Shown: positions 12,301 through 26,700, counted from the first letter of the stretch. The stretch: DNA of 64,000 nt from Datnioides undecimradiatus (GCA_008933995.1 WARS01000016.1:10123848-10187847), one strand, 5' to 3'. Translations and numbers: made by a program. The notes: a model not told the origin generated them from the sequence alone.

Positions 12301-15300
12301 CTCTCCTTTTCCCCCAGCAACCCCACTCTGTAGTCTCTCTCCACCTCTCACTCCTATCTCCATCCCTCCATCTTTCCATTTCCTCACAGTGCTTACCCCT
12401 CTATCCTTTCTGCCTCCCTCCATCCCTTGAGGAGAGAGATACTATCTGTTTACCCCTCCCCCGAGCATCCCTGTCCTCTTGACCCATGTGAAGGACAAAG
12501 CAGCCCAAGCCAGCAAACTTAGCTAAGGCCTAAACGCTTAAGAATAATCCCCTCTTGTTCCTTGTCCTTCCTTGCGCTGGACATTTTTCCTGTCGCCCAA
12601 ACTCTTTGTGCACCTCTAGGGCCTCATTTTTGCGAGTCATTAGCATGTATTACTGTCTCCTTTGCCTCTAGCTTCAAGTCAAACTCATCTCCAGAACTCC
12701 ATATCTATCTATCACAGCTCCATAAAAAACCCCAACATCCTGAAATGCTCTGCAGAGGGTCATGTTAAGATAAAACGAGAGGGTGAAGAATCAATCCAAT
12801 GCCCCACTAATTTGTGAGAGAGGAATGAGGACGAGGTGAGGAGTTGAGAGAGGACAATCGCGAGCCTGAGAACTCAGCCAGCAGTGAAACCCAATGTGAT
12901 GGTTTACTAACTGCCGCAAAAAGAGGAGGCAAGAGGACACTGTGAGTACTCAAACTGATTGAAAAACAGCAAAACGGCTTATAAAACATTAAAGGAACAT
13001 AAGAAGAAGGAGGCTGGGAGATTAGAAGAGAAATTTGGAGGGAACAGGTACATGTGCCCAATGTAAACAAAACTAATCAATCCTTTACCTCCATCAAAAC
13101 AAGCTGGGCTTTGACTGTTTATGTGCCATGTCTCTACGCCAATACTCTGTTCACCAGCTCCAAGAATGTGCTAAGATTTGCTCTAACTACTCCCGCTCAT
13201 CAGTGCCAAATTAGATTCATCTGGAAGCAGCGCAAACACAAACAGATTTAAAAGTGTGCAGGTTGTTGGCAACAGAGAGCTGTGCGTAGTAGCTAGGCTG
13301 CTACTTTTGTCAGCTGACTATCTAACAATCTGTGGACGATGTGGTTGTTTAAAGAATAAACACATCACCGGCGGGGTGGCCTCAGAACAAGCGTCTCTCA
13401 TTCATACATGCATATCTCAAGGAACAGATGAGTACTTGTCGCAGTCTCACGAAGCCACTGGGTGAGACACGTTTGTGCACGGAGCGACACGCACTTTCCA
13501 CTCACGCACCAGCACACACGAAGAAAGCCAGACACACATGAAGGGCGTCTCTGTGAAACCTTGGAAGTGAGCGTTCACTTGAACATAGCAGTAGGACCAC
13601 TGTACCTCACCTCCCACTACAGTAGGTCAACTGCATCTTTATTCCAGAAATCAGGCCTGTTAATAATTCATACACCTCCATCAATATTTCAGTCATAAGC
13701 AGTCATATTTCTGTCCTGCCTGTAAGACTAAATCATTAATGGCCAACAGAACTCTTAAAAACAACAAAGCAGAGAGTTGGCGTGCGTGTGTGTCTGTCAA
13801 TCCAGACATGTGAGCTGCTGACCCTGGGCACGTCAGGACCCTCTCATCACTGTATCTCACCCACCCCTACATCCTCAAATCACTTCTGCAACAGTGATTT
13901 AACACTCTGGGCGGTGCAGTCTATGCTGCTGATTAAAAGGAAATTAGTCTTTATTTTTAAACCGCATCATCAGTTGAGACTTATCTCCAGGCCCTCACTG
14001 GGAAGTACCATGATTTCATGCTGAAATTGCTTTTTTGTGCAACTATCAAGTTTTTTCAAAGCAATTTACTGGAAGTGTAATGGCTTTCACATTGTTGTGT
14101 AGTTCATAAAGAATGTCAGCCCTGACTTAAGGCTGCAGTGACCGGGCAGCCTCGGAGCAATAAACAACACCACTATACCAACTGCTCCCAACGTGAGGAG
14201 TCGGAGTGAGGAATTGTTCAGCAGACGCTTTACACTGAAGCAATTAACTTGCATAAAAATTCAAAATGATTGCATAGTTTAACAAAGACCAACAAGAAAG
14301 GACAAAGATGCTGCATATCATTTTCAAAAAAAGCTCTTTTAGAGGTGAGTGGGACAGGATTGGCACCACATGAAAGCCAAACCAGCGTCACTAACACGAG
14401 AGCTTGCAAAATGTCTTCACAGCTCCCTGGTTTCATTGTCATCAGTATTCACTGACCAGAATGGATGAGAGTAATAGCTGGTAAAATGGTCTGACTGTCA
14501 CAGAGCAAATTACTTTCATTGCAACGCGGCACCATCAAGCAGCGAAAGCCACTGACATGTAAATAGGAGACAAAAAAAGAGAGAGAAAGGCACTTACACA
14601 GAAGTCATTGACATGTAAATACCAACAGAGAGAGATGAGAGATGAAAGAGAGAGGGACATCAAGAGAGAGTAGGAAACAACAGAGAGAGAGAGAGAGAGT
14701 CAAAGCGACAGAAGGCTTTGGAGTTTTGAAGTGCTGTAATGGTCCTCATTCTCATTCAGGTGTAATTTAAACGAATAGCTGGGCAATTTGATTGATAGAA
14801 TCTTGGATGAGGCTTTCGGTTCTGAATATAACCCATGAAGAATGGAAATAACACTCTGCTCTTTATGAGCGTCCCTCTCCCTCGCACTATCTCTCCTCTC
14901 CAGCCAAGTGCAGCGTCACCCATGTGAGACAGAGTTGTACACGAGTCACATAATATCCTCTCTTTGCACCGAAATGGCTTCCTCAGCGTGTCAAGCTCTG
15001 TGCACCAATGGCTGTCTCCGTTGCATCTCTTGCCTATGCTGTATGAGTGATGACAGGGAGCAACTGGCTTCCATTGGGATCTAATCAAATGTGAGGGCCC
15101 ATGCGGCTGCAGCCTGATAGAGAGGCGCTTTAACAGAGCTGCTCAAGGGAGACTCATCCATCAACCTGCAACCAACCAAAGAGCACCGGGCTACCGCTGG
15201 CAATGATGGAGAGCTCGCTGACTGACTCAATGGAGGTGTGTGTGAGTGTCTGTCTGCACATGCACGTGTACGCTTCAATAAGGTGGTGCAACGTATGTAC

Positions 15301-15975
15301 AGTATGAGAGAAGATAACCACGTTAGCCCCTGCTTTAACCCAGACTTTAAAATGAGTTATGTTTGACAGTGCGGATATCTGATCTCTGACAAGTCTGCTA
15401 ACACAGTTATTTGACATCAGATGAGGCCTTCAGGAACACAGCAGCAGCAAAAAGCACAGCTCATGAAATTTCAGTCAGTATCACTGTCTTATCACTGGCT
15501 GAAAGTTATCAGTTTTCACTTATTACAGATCGGCGCTCATTGTTGTCTCTTCACCGTGCTCTTAGGATGCTAGCTATCATTGATTTTTTTTTTTCATTTT
15601 GTGTCTCAAGAGATGAATCAGCAAAATGACATCAGCATTTTTTTTTTTTTTTTAAACCAAGCAAAAAAATGTACTCGACTAGTGGAGCAGGGGAAACTTC
15701 AGATACGGTGGGTTTACCTTGACTGAACTTACTTTTCAACTTAAAGAAAACATTTTCAGTTGAGCAAAGAAAAAGAACTGAGATTGCATGAACAATAGAT
15801 TTTGAGAACAGATCATAGCAAGATTATCTCTTCCCTTTGCTTTTGGGAGAACAGACAGAAATATGAAAAGCGAGAAAACCCAGAGCGAAAGAGACAAGAG
15901 AGAAATGAAATGAATGAACATCTGATAAGATCAAATGATTTACTGGGTTCAAAATAAGGGATAGGGCAGGGATGG

Positions 15976-15978
<3 letters not shown>

Positions 15979-16027
<49 letters not shown>
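15979..16027 (+). repeat. (TG)n microsatellite, about 24 units
   Basis: Longest pure dinucleotide run in the gene-free left part of the window. Confidence 0.98.
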
Positions 16028-16031
<4 letters not shown>

Positions 16032-16848
16032 CTGTTTCTTTATCAGTGCAGACAGCAGGCCTATGAGGTCAGTACCTAATCACAGTGGAGGTTAGATTTC
16101 TATCTTACTATCTTCCAAGTCACCCCCCTTCTCTATCGTTCCATCTCACCACTGGCCTCTCTCTCAGCTACTGTCTGAGATCCGCTGCGGGGCAAAGGAT
16201 TCAGATAATATTAGCCACGTTTCCAGGTATTAACACACAAAAACACCTTGAGTGGAAAGTATTTGGCAAAAGTAAGTGAGCATGGGAGGTTTAGCAAGGG
16301 CAGCAGTGGGTGTTATGTTTCTAATCAAGCATGGCATTGACTTTATGTTTATTTAGTGCTTATTTATTGTTTACTTAGTCACATTACCTCTCCACTGTGT
16401 CCCTGCAGTGACACAGCTATAATTCACTCCATAATTAAATATCTGGCTGAAAACTCAAAAGCCTGATTTTCTCCAATTGAATTCCCAATTCCTCACAGAT
16501 ACGCTGCATCAGCTTACAGATTCACTGAGGCTCCGGGTAGGACGACGTTTCGAGGTGGGGAATGAAAGTGAATAAATAGTGAGAGATGAAGAGAGAGGAT
16601 GGAAAGGGAAGTGGGGAAGAAATTGTAGGAAAAGAAGAAGTGCAGTGGTGAGAAGGAATAGGGATTCAGCGTAGATATAGAAAGGAGCAGAAAGTAAATT
16701 AGACGGCAAGAATTAGATCAGCGAGAAGCTGAAAGATGTAGATTTTTGTGCCAGGACAACATTTGGCCATCTCCCTCCTTCTGGGTGTTGTCCAGGCACT
16801 TAGAGATGGGTGACACACACTGGCATCTGTCTGTTTGTGTGTCAGTAA

Positions 16849-16872
<24 letters not shown>
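16849..16872 (+). repeat. (GT)n microsatellite
   Basis: About eleven pure units. Confidence 0.95.
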
Positions 16873-16879
<7 letters not shown>

Positions 16880-17388
16880 GGTTTACGTGTGGTCACTGGA
16901 GTTTAGAGATTACCGTGAGAGGTGAGGCCAAACTGACAACAGCTGTTGACATACAAACCACATGACATTGATTTATTTCTGATTCCAGCTTAATGCCCTT
17001 TCCTAACCCCTTAACTTACACACACACACACTCACACACGCACTGTTATAAGTCAGTATGATTGATATAAAAGCTGTCATTCTCTCTCCCGTGCTGTCAG
17101 GCTTCTCTTATCTCCATGGTGACACAGTGACAGGGCTCCATCCATCCCAAACATCCTGACACACACATACACACAGATACTTACACATACGTACAAATGC
17201 AGACAAACACATAATTACAGTTATGCACACACATAAGGCCTGCACATGCACAAATGCAGCATATGCCAGTTATATTTGCTTAGTGCAATTATTTATCATC
17301 TCCATTCATCTCTTTTGACTTCCTCTCATCTCAGAGGCTGCTGAAAGGACCCTGTTTGTCCCCATCGATCATTTAACTTTTATTTGAA

Positions 17389-17393
<5 letters not shown>

Positions 17394-17431
<38 letters not shown>

Positions 17432-17614
17432 GGCCCTTGAAGGCCTCTGATGTTTGTATTGAAGTCTACCAAGACTCGGGCCACATCTGCCATGCAGAGT
17501 TTGAGACTAGAGAGTTTGATGGAGGGAGATATAATAGGAGATACAGCTGGATTGTATGCTAGGTTAGAATGACAACAGGAGCCCGCCTCCACACTAGTCA
17601 TCCACACACAAACA

Positions 17615-17651
<37 letters not shown>
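17394..17651 (+). repeat. pair of (AC)n microsatellites
   Basis: Runs at 17394-17427 and 17617-17651, each about 17 units, flank 189 bp of unique sequence. Both are followed by ctag. Confidence 0.96.
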
Positions 17652-17654
<3 letters not shown>

Positions 17655-18714
17655 ATATTGCAAGATCTTTGCATCAGAACTCAGAGCTTCATAAACTTTA
17701 GTCAACAGGTTCACCAGCTGTTGGTTGAAGCAGAAGGGTAGAAGAGAAAAAGGGGAAGGTGAGGCAGAAAGAAAAAGAGCAAGGAGCATGAAGCGATGGG
17801 AGCAGCTGGTTATGGAACACTACTACCCTCTACTGGACATGAGTGCAACCTGCAGGGGGATTTCTCCCACACTCCTTCTTTCACGCACTCATGCCCATCT
17901 CTTGGTACTAGTTACACTGACCATTTTCCCTCTATCAAACAACCTCAGTCATATTGATCCTAACCTTTCAGAACATGAAACACACAACTGATCCTGCTCT
18001 CCACCTCTAAGTGGGGAACAACAGGCAAAGAAAGTCAATGAAAGACAAAGAGTAAAGGAGGACCAAAGAATTGCTATTTTGCAGCATTTCAAAGGCCTTT
18101 TTGAAGCTGATGATGATGATGATGAGTCCTCTCATTACATGCAAGAAGACTGTACGCTTGCTCCTGTGGTCCTTATCTTGAGGGTGACAAGGCAATGCGC
18201 AGTGCAAGCTTACAAGCTCTGTGCTTTCGGAAGAGAAAAGCAAATATTTTTAGCTTTAAGAGCAAAGTACATACTGCACACAGTGTAGCACCTCACTCTG
18301 CTGTAATAAGACCAGCCAAATCCCAAAATACATGTTGGGATTTGGGCTATTTTTGTTCAAGGGAACAAGGCTGTTTTTCACATGGTTTCACAGCAACACA
18401 ATTCAAATATGAAAAAGTGAATGTTGGAGTGTGAGGACAATCCAGCAATGCCTGAGGTCAATCTCACTTGAAGAGGGAGAAAAAGAGGAAGAAAATAAGA
18501 CATTTTCCCAGCGCACAGTGATCTCATCATTCCTTTGAATTAATTGATTTTGATACATCGCTCTGTCTTTTTCTGTTACATATACAGGCAAGGTCAGTTT
18601 AGCTCTGGGTTGGCATGGTGGTGGGAAAATCTTTCAAATCTCTAAAGCAATTTGTGTGGAAATATGAGATAGTCCAGATCCAAAGGTGGAGCACTTATAC
18701 ATGTATGCAGTGTT

Positions 18715-19212
18715 ATGTAAGTATGCACCGGATATTCAAGGCACTTGTACTTTTCTTAAGTATCCATTTGATACAACTCTAAGCTTCTACATCTACATCA
18801 GTACATCTCAGAGAGAAATATTTTTACAAATATTTCGATACATTTATCTAACAGCTTTGGTTACTGGTTACTTTTCAGGATTGCTCTGAAACTTGTAATG
18901 GTAATTTAGAGATGCAGCGTATATCTTTAAATCTGTTGATTTCTAATTAGAATTGACTGAACTGTTCCTATATTTCTGAGGCAGACAAAAAATATATTGT
19001 TGGAAACAATAACATCAGTAAAATTCAACATACACACTAATACACCAGTAAGATCAATCCAAAAAACCTGGTACACAATAGCAAAACATTAACAGAGCGC
19101 ATTTTTCTGCCGAATGAAGACTCTGATAGTCATCTACTTGGAGTAAAATGCTTTTACAGTGTGGTCCTTTTACTTAAGTAAAGGATCTGATCACTTCTTC
19201 CACCACTGTATA
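18715..19212 (-). repeat. teleost interspersed repeat ending CAGTGGTGGAAGAAGT
   Basis: The right edge reads acttcttccaccactg, the reverse complement of the terminus of a repeat widely seen in percomorph fish. Inside are its typical phrases, such as ttttacttaagtaaaggatc and gcacttgtacttttcttaag, and a middle with acagctttggttactggtta. It is non-coding and diverged. I do not assign a named superfamily. Confidence 0.6.
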
Positions 19213-19982
19213 TATGTACTGTGACAGAGATGAATTAACACTGAATGAAGGCCATCATTCATTTAAGCACATACAAGCCAAGTCAACAATGTCCAAACTC
19301 TCACACACCCTAAGGCTTTTCACTCACTCACACACACAAAAACACACATAAGCTAGGTTCAACATCCTTAATAAAATGCACACATGCATCTCCCACTATA
19401 TCCTTTGAGCCTTACTCTAATATTGAGGGACTGTGGATATCAGTGTACAAAAGACTTGAGTACGCCCTGGTGTCAAACTGTTGGCAAACCCATCACTTAG
19501 ATCTTGTGCAAAGACAGAGGACTCTTACGCCATATAGGAAGCCCACTTAGTCCAACACAAAGTGGTTAATTGCTCCTGATGATTGTCCTTTGAGGTGGAG
19601 AAGAAAGGTAGATAATAGGCACTTACAAGGTCTGAGGAGGGTGGGGTGGCTGAGAATGAATGATGCCCACTGTGCTTTCTGGGATATCAGATTCCTCATC
19701 AGCAGAGACCTGCCCTCCATTTCTTCCCCCCTTCCTGTCTCAGTTAACAGAACAGTGCCCGATTTGGCCACCAGCGACAACAAAAGAAAACAACTTCACG
19801 AACGTAAATTAAACATACCTGCAGATGCTTTTGACTCTGAGTGTGTGTGTGAGGTCTGCAGGCGGTGTGAATAATTAACAGGGCCAGTGAGCGAGGCAGG
19901 GTACCAGGCTGGGTGTTTTGTTACCACAGCCTCACTCAGCACGAGCATACAGCATTAGATAACCTTATCCATCCACCAGGCT

Positions 19983-20030
19983 TGTGTGCGTGTGTGTGTG
20001 TGTGTGTGTGTGCGCGTGTGCGCGTGTGCG
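19983..20030 (+). repeat. (TG)n/(CG) compound microsatellite
   Basis: TG run with alternating cgcgtgtgcgcg at its 3' end, an alternating purine-pyrimidine tract. Confidence 0.95.
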
Positions 20031-21225
20031 CAAATGGCTACTTTAGATGATTCTACCATTTGATACCTACAAAACCTCATGCTGCTTGGTAACAAGTCCT
20101 GACAGAAAGCCTATACATCCCCTATCAAACTGAGACAGGCAGCATCCACATCAGCCTTGTCAGGTCTCAAAAACATGGAGTGTAAGCCGTTGGTTGTTCA
20201 ATATTATTGTGCACGCTTGCTGATAACACACAACAACCAATTAAGCAGCCAGGACAAGCAAAGTATGTTGACTAATTAATTTTTTTTTCTCATCTTTTCA
20301 TCCATTGTTTGATCTCTCATCTTTCAAAGTGTATTCAAAATATAAAAACAATCGAATTTGCAAAAAAAATAAAATGTTTCAATCATCTCTGCAAACAAAA
20401 TATGTCATTTTTTATTCAGCATTAGTATTTTGTTTACATCGTTCTATTTACAACATGGACACACGTGACAGGGAAATGGAGGACTTTATGTCATTTTAAA
20501 ATCAAAGTAAAATAAAGTTGCCGTTTAAAAGCCAAAGTAAGTGGAGACATCTAATATTTAAGGGGCAGGAAGAAGAAAAAGACAAGAATACAAAGACAGC
20601 AGAAAACATCAGGAAGTCGAGAGGAAGACAAAGAGGTGGACAAATGGAACAAGCACTATTGATGAGAGAACAAAGGGAGTTTTGAGGCTGATGAAATGCA
20701 AACGTCACAAGAACAAGGACATGTCAGACTGGAGAGTTAGGACAGAAGCATAAGAGAGAAGTGAAGGATAGACATGTAACTATGTGGGCTATGACAGCAT
20801 TAATACTGAAATAATAATTAAAAATATAGATCCTTACAAATGTCTTTTTCTCTCCAGACTCTGTTCATAGCTTGTGTAGCGCCTGCAGGCCCACCCCTTG
20901 AACCCAACAGCCGAAATTGTTATAGATGATGATAATGACGATGATTCAAGTATAACAGTCTGTGTGTTTTCAGCACGGTCGGGTTGGGCTGTGCAGGTGT
21001 ACTTGTAGCTCACAGAGAAGGGAGGATCAGGGAGCAATTTTTTTTCAATTATCATGCAGGATTTGTGAACATATTGTGTGCATGTGGGTTGGATAACAAC
21101 TTTGACAGGTTAAGAGATTTAAGTATATCTTCTGTTTCCTTTAAATTTACATTTCTCATACAGTCCACGTGGGAGGGCTTTGGTAGGCTGCTCTCTCTCT
21201 GCTGGGATGCCAATTGCGGTTGCAA

Positions 21226-21231
21226 TTTATT
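21226..21231 (-). terminator. ugt8: candidate ugt8 poly(A) signal AATAAA
   Basis: Scanning the minus strand downstream of the ugt8 stop, the first exact AATAAA I find is at 21231-21226. It would give a 3' UTR of about 2.1 kb, a plausible length for this gene. No closer AATAAA is seen, but variant signals cannot be excluded. Confidence 0.3.
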
Positions 21232-23320
21232 TTAAAAAAAGTAGATGTCTGGACTGTGTCGCTGGAACAATGGAAGAAAATACAGTATGTGCGACCTGGT
21301 GGTTTGATGCACTTTCTAACTGGAAGTCTCATGTTCATGAGATTTTTATGTCCCACGTCCACGAACACCCGCCCTTCTGAAATGTCCATTAGCAAGATAT
21401 CGAATCCCCACAAACTGTAAAGATACTCCTCCAGCTCGCCCTGTACTTTGATCTCCTCGACAGGGGTTCAAGAAAATGAGAATTTCGCTGCAGCTATCAG
21501 TGCCACTTTAACACATTATTATTCATTGTAGAAGTCGCAGGGTTCACCTTTGTTGTTGGAACTAAGTCACTCTTTCACCCCCTTACACCCTTCCTCCATC
21601 TACATTAAGAATTAACAGGCATGGCGGCCAAGAAACAGGAGTAAAATAATGTGGAGTGGATTGACACATGAGACGATAAAAAAAAAAGCTGAAGGCAACA
21701 TCAGTCTTATTGAAAAGAAGGAACAAAGAGAATCCTTTACATGGGCATTCAGTCAGTATGATGACATGACTTCACAGAATAACAAAAAAAAGCCAATGGG
21801 TGCTGTCTCAGTGGGCTAAAACGTACCTCATCAGCCTGTTTTCAGCCACACACTCAGTCTAAAGCTGCACAGTGATCTAAAACACACAAGCACTGAAACA
21901 CCAAGCACACGTACACATGTATTCAAGCATACGGCATACACAAATATCTGCATTATAAAAGGCCACATACAGAATGAGAATCATTCACGCTCAAACGTTA
22001 ATATAAGTACATAAAGTGTGCCTAAGTGTGAACATGAACCTCCACGTCTAAATCAAACAGACTTTAACTTGCAGAAGAGAAGTGTGATTCTGAAATTCCT
22101 GCCTAATAAATAAGAGTAATTTAAGACTAGATTTTGTGTCATAAGTTAGAAATTAACCCAGAAATGAACCATGTAGAAATGATGTACAAAGTGTAGCACT
22201 AAAAATGGCAATCAAGTGATGAATCCTGACTGATTAATAAACCAATGATGGATGCAGAAACAAGATACAAAGCAAGTAATCATAAATTACAAACGCCCTG
22301 GCTCATTCCTGATCACCTGATGAGTTGAGCACCTCTCTGGTCCAGCTCTGAGTATCCAAGGTATCCTCGGTGGCTATTATTATTATCACCCTTTTCACAC
22401 TGATAAGCCAAACAGAGTTCACTGGGGTTACTCTCGCCCACTGGACCGCTGCGCAGCGAAGTGGTTGTAGCAGGTTGGCACTACCACGTGAAAAGGGAAA
22501 AATGACACTGTGATCAGACTGAAAACAGGACCACCGTGAATGCTGAGGATAACTCTAAATGACCTGTGCGGACTCAGAATAACTGCTGTGTTTTTTTTGG
22601 GTTTTTTTTGTTTTAACATGAAGCATACAGTGTTAAGCATAGAGAGGGGAGTGTACATCAACCATCATGCCATCACACCACTGATACATGAAATAAATTA
22701 AAAATAAGATTAAAGTTAAAAAGCTCCATCATTTAAAGGCATTTGTACAGTAATAAATAGATTCCTCTTCTATTTACAGTTTACTAGACAATTGTTGAAG
22801 CAGAGTTTGCAGTTAAAAACATTAAGTCCTACATATTCCTAAGGTTATGTTTGTTTTCTTGCTTTGATCCGAGGATGAGGGGTTGGCGCTCAGGATTTTC
22901 CCCTCTTCATCATCCTTCCACTGGTCATGGAAGGCAGGAAGACGACAGAGAACGTGCAGGAGAGAAGACGAGCATGAAGAAACAATGTCCTCCAATGTGT
23001 CTTTCCCATGTTTCACTGACTTTCTAATTTGGTGTTGTGTTGCTGTAGCTGCTGCTGTTAGAGGTTTTTTTTGTTAGATTCGCCTTAGCACACGCATACC
23101 CACACACATACACTGACACACACACGCACACAGATTTTGAGCACCCAATGCCTTGCTCTGTCCCCCCACACGATGCACTGTGTATCCTCCTACGGCCTCT
23201 TACTCAGTTGCCTCTTGATGCAGACCTAAGAACAGCTTTTGCTCAAAGCTTTTACTAAACCAATTCTAGAGCTGAGTCCTTGGGGCAACTTCTTCTCATC
23301 TCTCTTGGCCATTCGAAACA

Positions 23321-23702
23321 TTAATTCATCTTCTTTTCATTTTTCAAGGAGCCATTGCGTTTGTGTTTCCCATTGGCCACGCTCTCGCTATGGCAATGTC
23401 CGTTGGCCATGTTACCGTCATCCCTGGTGACGCCACCTCCTCGGCCCTGGTCACTGACCTTGCCAGTCAGCAACCGTACCAACCGTTTCAGGGCAAAACA
23501 AGCCAGAGCCACGGCAGCCACTACAGTGAGAATCACATCCACCAGGAAATACTGGAAGGGGGACACCTCGTATACAGCGGAGCGCAGGTGGTTGGCACCG
23601 TGGTGACGGAGGATGTAGCTGATCCAGTAGACGGCCCTGGACACTGGGTGGCCTGGCTGGTCTTTGTGAATGTTGGAGAGAAGTCGTGCTTGCTGGCGGT
23701 AC
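23321..23702 (-). CDS. ugt8: ugt8 coding exon 5 (membrane anchor, tail and stop)
   Basis: This 382-nt exon starts after acceptor cctag (AG at 23704-23703) and ends with TAA at 23323-23321. It encodes the conserved HKDQPGHPV stretch, a hydrophobic anchor (about residues 474-495), a basic cytosolic tail and the terminal KKMN motif, which fits KKXX ER retrieval. The preceding intron is only 248 bp. An open frame extends further upstream, but it begins outside the family match, so the splice acceptor is preferred. The tail is a little longer than in the human protein, with a Gly-rich insert (about 510-514). Confidence 0.95.
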
Positions 23703-26700
23703 CTAGGCAGGAAGAGAGGAAGGATGCACAGAGGCATGAACACAAGGAGACCAGTCTTTATGAGCCACCTTCCTGCATGTAAGAAGGCACTGAAACAATG
23801 CAAAAACAACGATTTATGTCAATAAAAAGCTGCTGAACATTGCACCATTAATTTAAAGAGTGGTGGTTCCATATGTGGTCACCAGATGGCACTGACAAAC
23901 AATTACTAATAAACAAAGCATTTGTGTGTGACTGTGCATACGAGACCAACCTGGCGTCTGTGATGACACTGGTCAGGGCTGTGTAGAGGTCTTCTTCGCT
24001 CATGTACTTCCAGTGAAGCATGATACCCATACCTTTGGCTGCCACACGAGTCATGGTGTCATAGTGGTCTCCGAAAAGGGGCACACCAACCACCGGCACC
24101 CCGTGGTACATGGCCTCGTAGATGCTGTTCAGGCCACCATGGCTCAGGAAGGCCCTTGTGTTGGCGTGGCCTAGATAACAGGAGGGAAGAGGGATGTTAT
24201 TTTGCATGTTGGGTGTTATGTTCATTAGTCTTTTCTTGACAGGGCATTTATTTTGCTGGGCTTGTTTTTCTACAGTATTTGCAGTTGATCCCACAGACTG
24301 CTGCACACTCAGCAGTATCTCACTGTTGCCCCCCACTTCATGCAGGTGGAGAGGACGGCTTACACTTTACATTTGTGTGTGTGTGTGTGCATCAGTTCAA
24401 CAGCATAATTAACAAAAAAACCTCAGTCAGTGTTTTAGAGCGGAGGAAATAAATGCAAAAGCTTTATATTCTCTTTATGGCATTTCAAAAGAGGACCAAA
24501 AGATTTTATTGAATTTAATGAGCACAACAAACTTCTAATTATAATAACATTTAGCCACAATAATCTACATACTTTATGGGTGTCTTTGGAGTTTGCCCTG
24601 CAATGGTCTGTCTTTATTAAGGGAAAAAAAACAGTCTGTGAATTTCTGTGAGTATCTGTGTCATTCAAAGCCAAACTTTCAAACTTCAGTTATACAAAAT
24701 TGATCTAGAGGAAAACTCAAATTTACTGTGTTTTAAGTGAACTGGTCCTTTTTAAAATGGTCGAAATGCGTTAAATGATCCGTGGTGTTTTGTGGTGAAC
24801 TGTCACTTTAAATTCCTCAGCCTCATACTGACCTACCAAAAAGCCAGACGGGCATGGTGTTTCAGCTTGTGCAGACTAGAATAATCAAGGTGCGATTGCA
24901 CCATTACAGAGTACAATGCCGTGTGTCAATATCTGGATGCACTTGTACATTCCTCATTCTTGACAGGCACACAGTGGCTTACACATTCACATTCTACCAA
25001 CTGCTGTGGTTAATAAGTAGGTATGAGAGGAACCCACCCACACAAAACCTAGTCCACCACAGAAAAAACATATACATATACAAATGCTATCCATATATAC
25101 ATATATAATGCTAGTCAAGACTTGACTGACAGTATGAAGAAATCAGATTCAAACATCTTGCTTCATTTGAAGGATTTCACATACATTTCAGATTATAGGG
25201 TGCAATGTGCTAAAGTTACTTTACCAATCTGACTGTGGCCTGTGAAACTACAAGGTCAGGTGCCATGTCCTTTCAATGTACTCACCTAATAAGTCATTCT
25301 GAGGCATCCAGTCAACAAGCTTGGTGTTGTTGCCAAGGTTGCTGGGTGGAACTCCAGAGAATCTAAGGGAAGAAATGAGGAAATGTTGAAGGGAGGGCGA
25401 AGAGCAAATGCTGAGATACTCTTGTTTACCTCACTTTTGAGATTGTGGTCATCACAGAATGTAAACAACAAATAATAATAATAATAATAAAATATAAGTT
25501 TGTAAATAAAATAGTCAAATTACCCTTTATTTAGCACATGGTTCATTCTACAACACAGGGTTGTATAAGAAATTGAAGGTTTTGGTCCCTTTGGTCCCAC
25601 ACAAAAGACAAAATATAGGTATGTGCATAAATGGATGAATAAATAATAAGTCAGTTGGCTTCCTTCAGTCTTGAAAAACTGTTTTCAGTAATGTTCACTG
25701 ACTGTGAGCCCTGCTAGCTGCATGGCGGGGGATGTAATGCAGATTCAGTGCTTCTGCCTACAGTGAACACCAATCAATATCTCAAACAATCCTTTCTTAG
25801 CTGCCTATTTTTATAGGAAACACATAGAACTCTACCTTCTGATTCATGGGTATTTTAACAAAAAATTGGTTTAGGAATGTTGTCCTCTGAAAAATTAGAT
25901 CTGAAATATCTGAAAGATTTCCAAAACATCTATGGCAGTACAAAAGTATATCATATTCAAAAATCTCAACACTACTGATTGCCTGAGAACAGTGTACACA
26001 TGCAACTTTGATTCGTAAACTAATTTTAGTGTAGATTGTATTTAATTAATTGCAATTGTATTAATTAATATAAGCTGGATACAGTAAACTGTAAAAACCT
26101 GTTGCTCATCCAACCAAGGTTGCCAAGGTATTGGGGCTTTCAACATGGCTAGTCGATATCTGGATAATATTGTAGTGTTGAGGAAGCGTGGGCGGAGTTT
26201 CCAGCATTCCCTGGGGTGAGCACTTGGACTCTTATGAGGACAGGCTAAACTAGTGCCTCTAGTGTATTGAAGGTCGCAAAGCAAGCTGATCGTCTTGCCA
26301 GCCAATTCTTGCATCTGAGAAACCCAGCTCGCTACAATATATAATGGATATCCGGGCCAAGACTTCCTTGTGAGGTCATTATTGCCATTCCTCTTAGCAT
26401 TAGTGTGTCCATGCTATATCCAGATAAATACATATTTGCACATCAATACAGATCAAGCTAAAAAATCGAATTGTCATCAGATGATAGCTGATGGGTTTCG
26501 AGATTGCCAGTGTGAAGCCAGTGTGTTCTGTCTGTTTTGTTCTCCACACTGACTGTTTTCCTGTGTGCTGCAAATGTCTGCTCAAACATGACTGGACAAT
26601 ACTATTCAAACTACAAATGGAAACTAGAACTGTTCAGTTACCAAAATGTTGTCTCTCGCCTACAGATATCAGTACTCATATGCAAATGTGTGTGGGAGGA

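Larger units (their letters stand above)
7471..18714. other. gene-free sequence with microsatellites
   Basis: Only short frames, mostly caused by CA, GA or CTC repeats. The pyrimidine-rich block at 12230-12430 gives a Pro/Ser-rich frame that is low complexity. No RNA gene is seen. Confidence 0.55.
19213..23320. other. gene-free flank, including the probable ugt8 3' UTR
   Basis: No coding sequence recognised. The part from 23320 down to about 21200 is the likely ugt8 3' UTR if the candidate poly(A) signal is used. Confidence 0.5.

Noticed and set aside
12236-12430. Pro/Ser-rich frame
   Set aside because: Translation of a pyrimidine-rich low-complexity block.
23363-23782. Plus-strand open frame of 139 residues
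   Set aside because: It lies antisense to ugt8 coding exon 5, whose protein matches the UGT8 family clearly.
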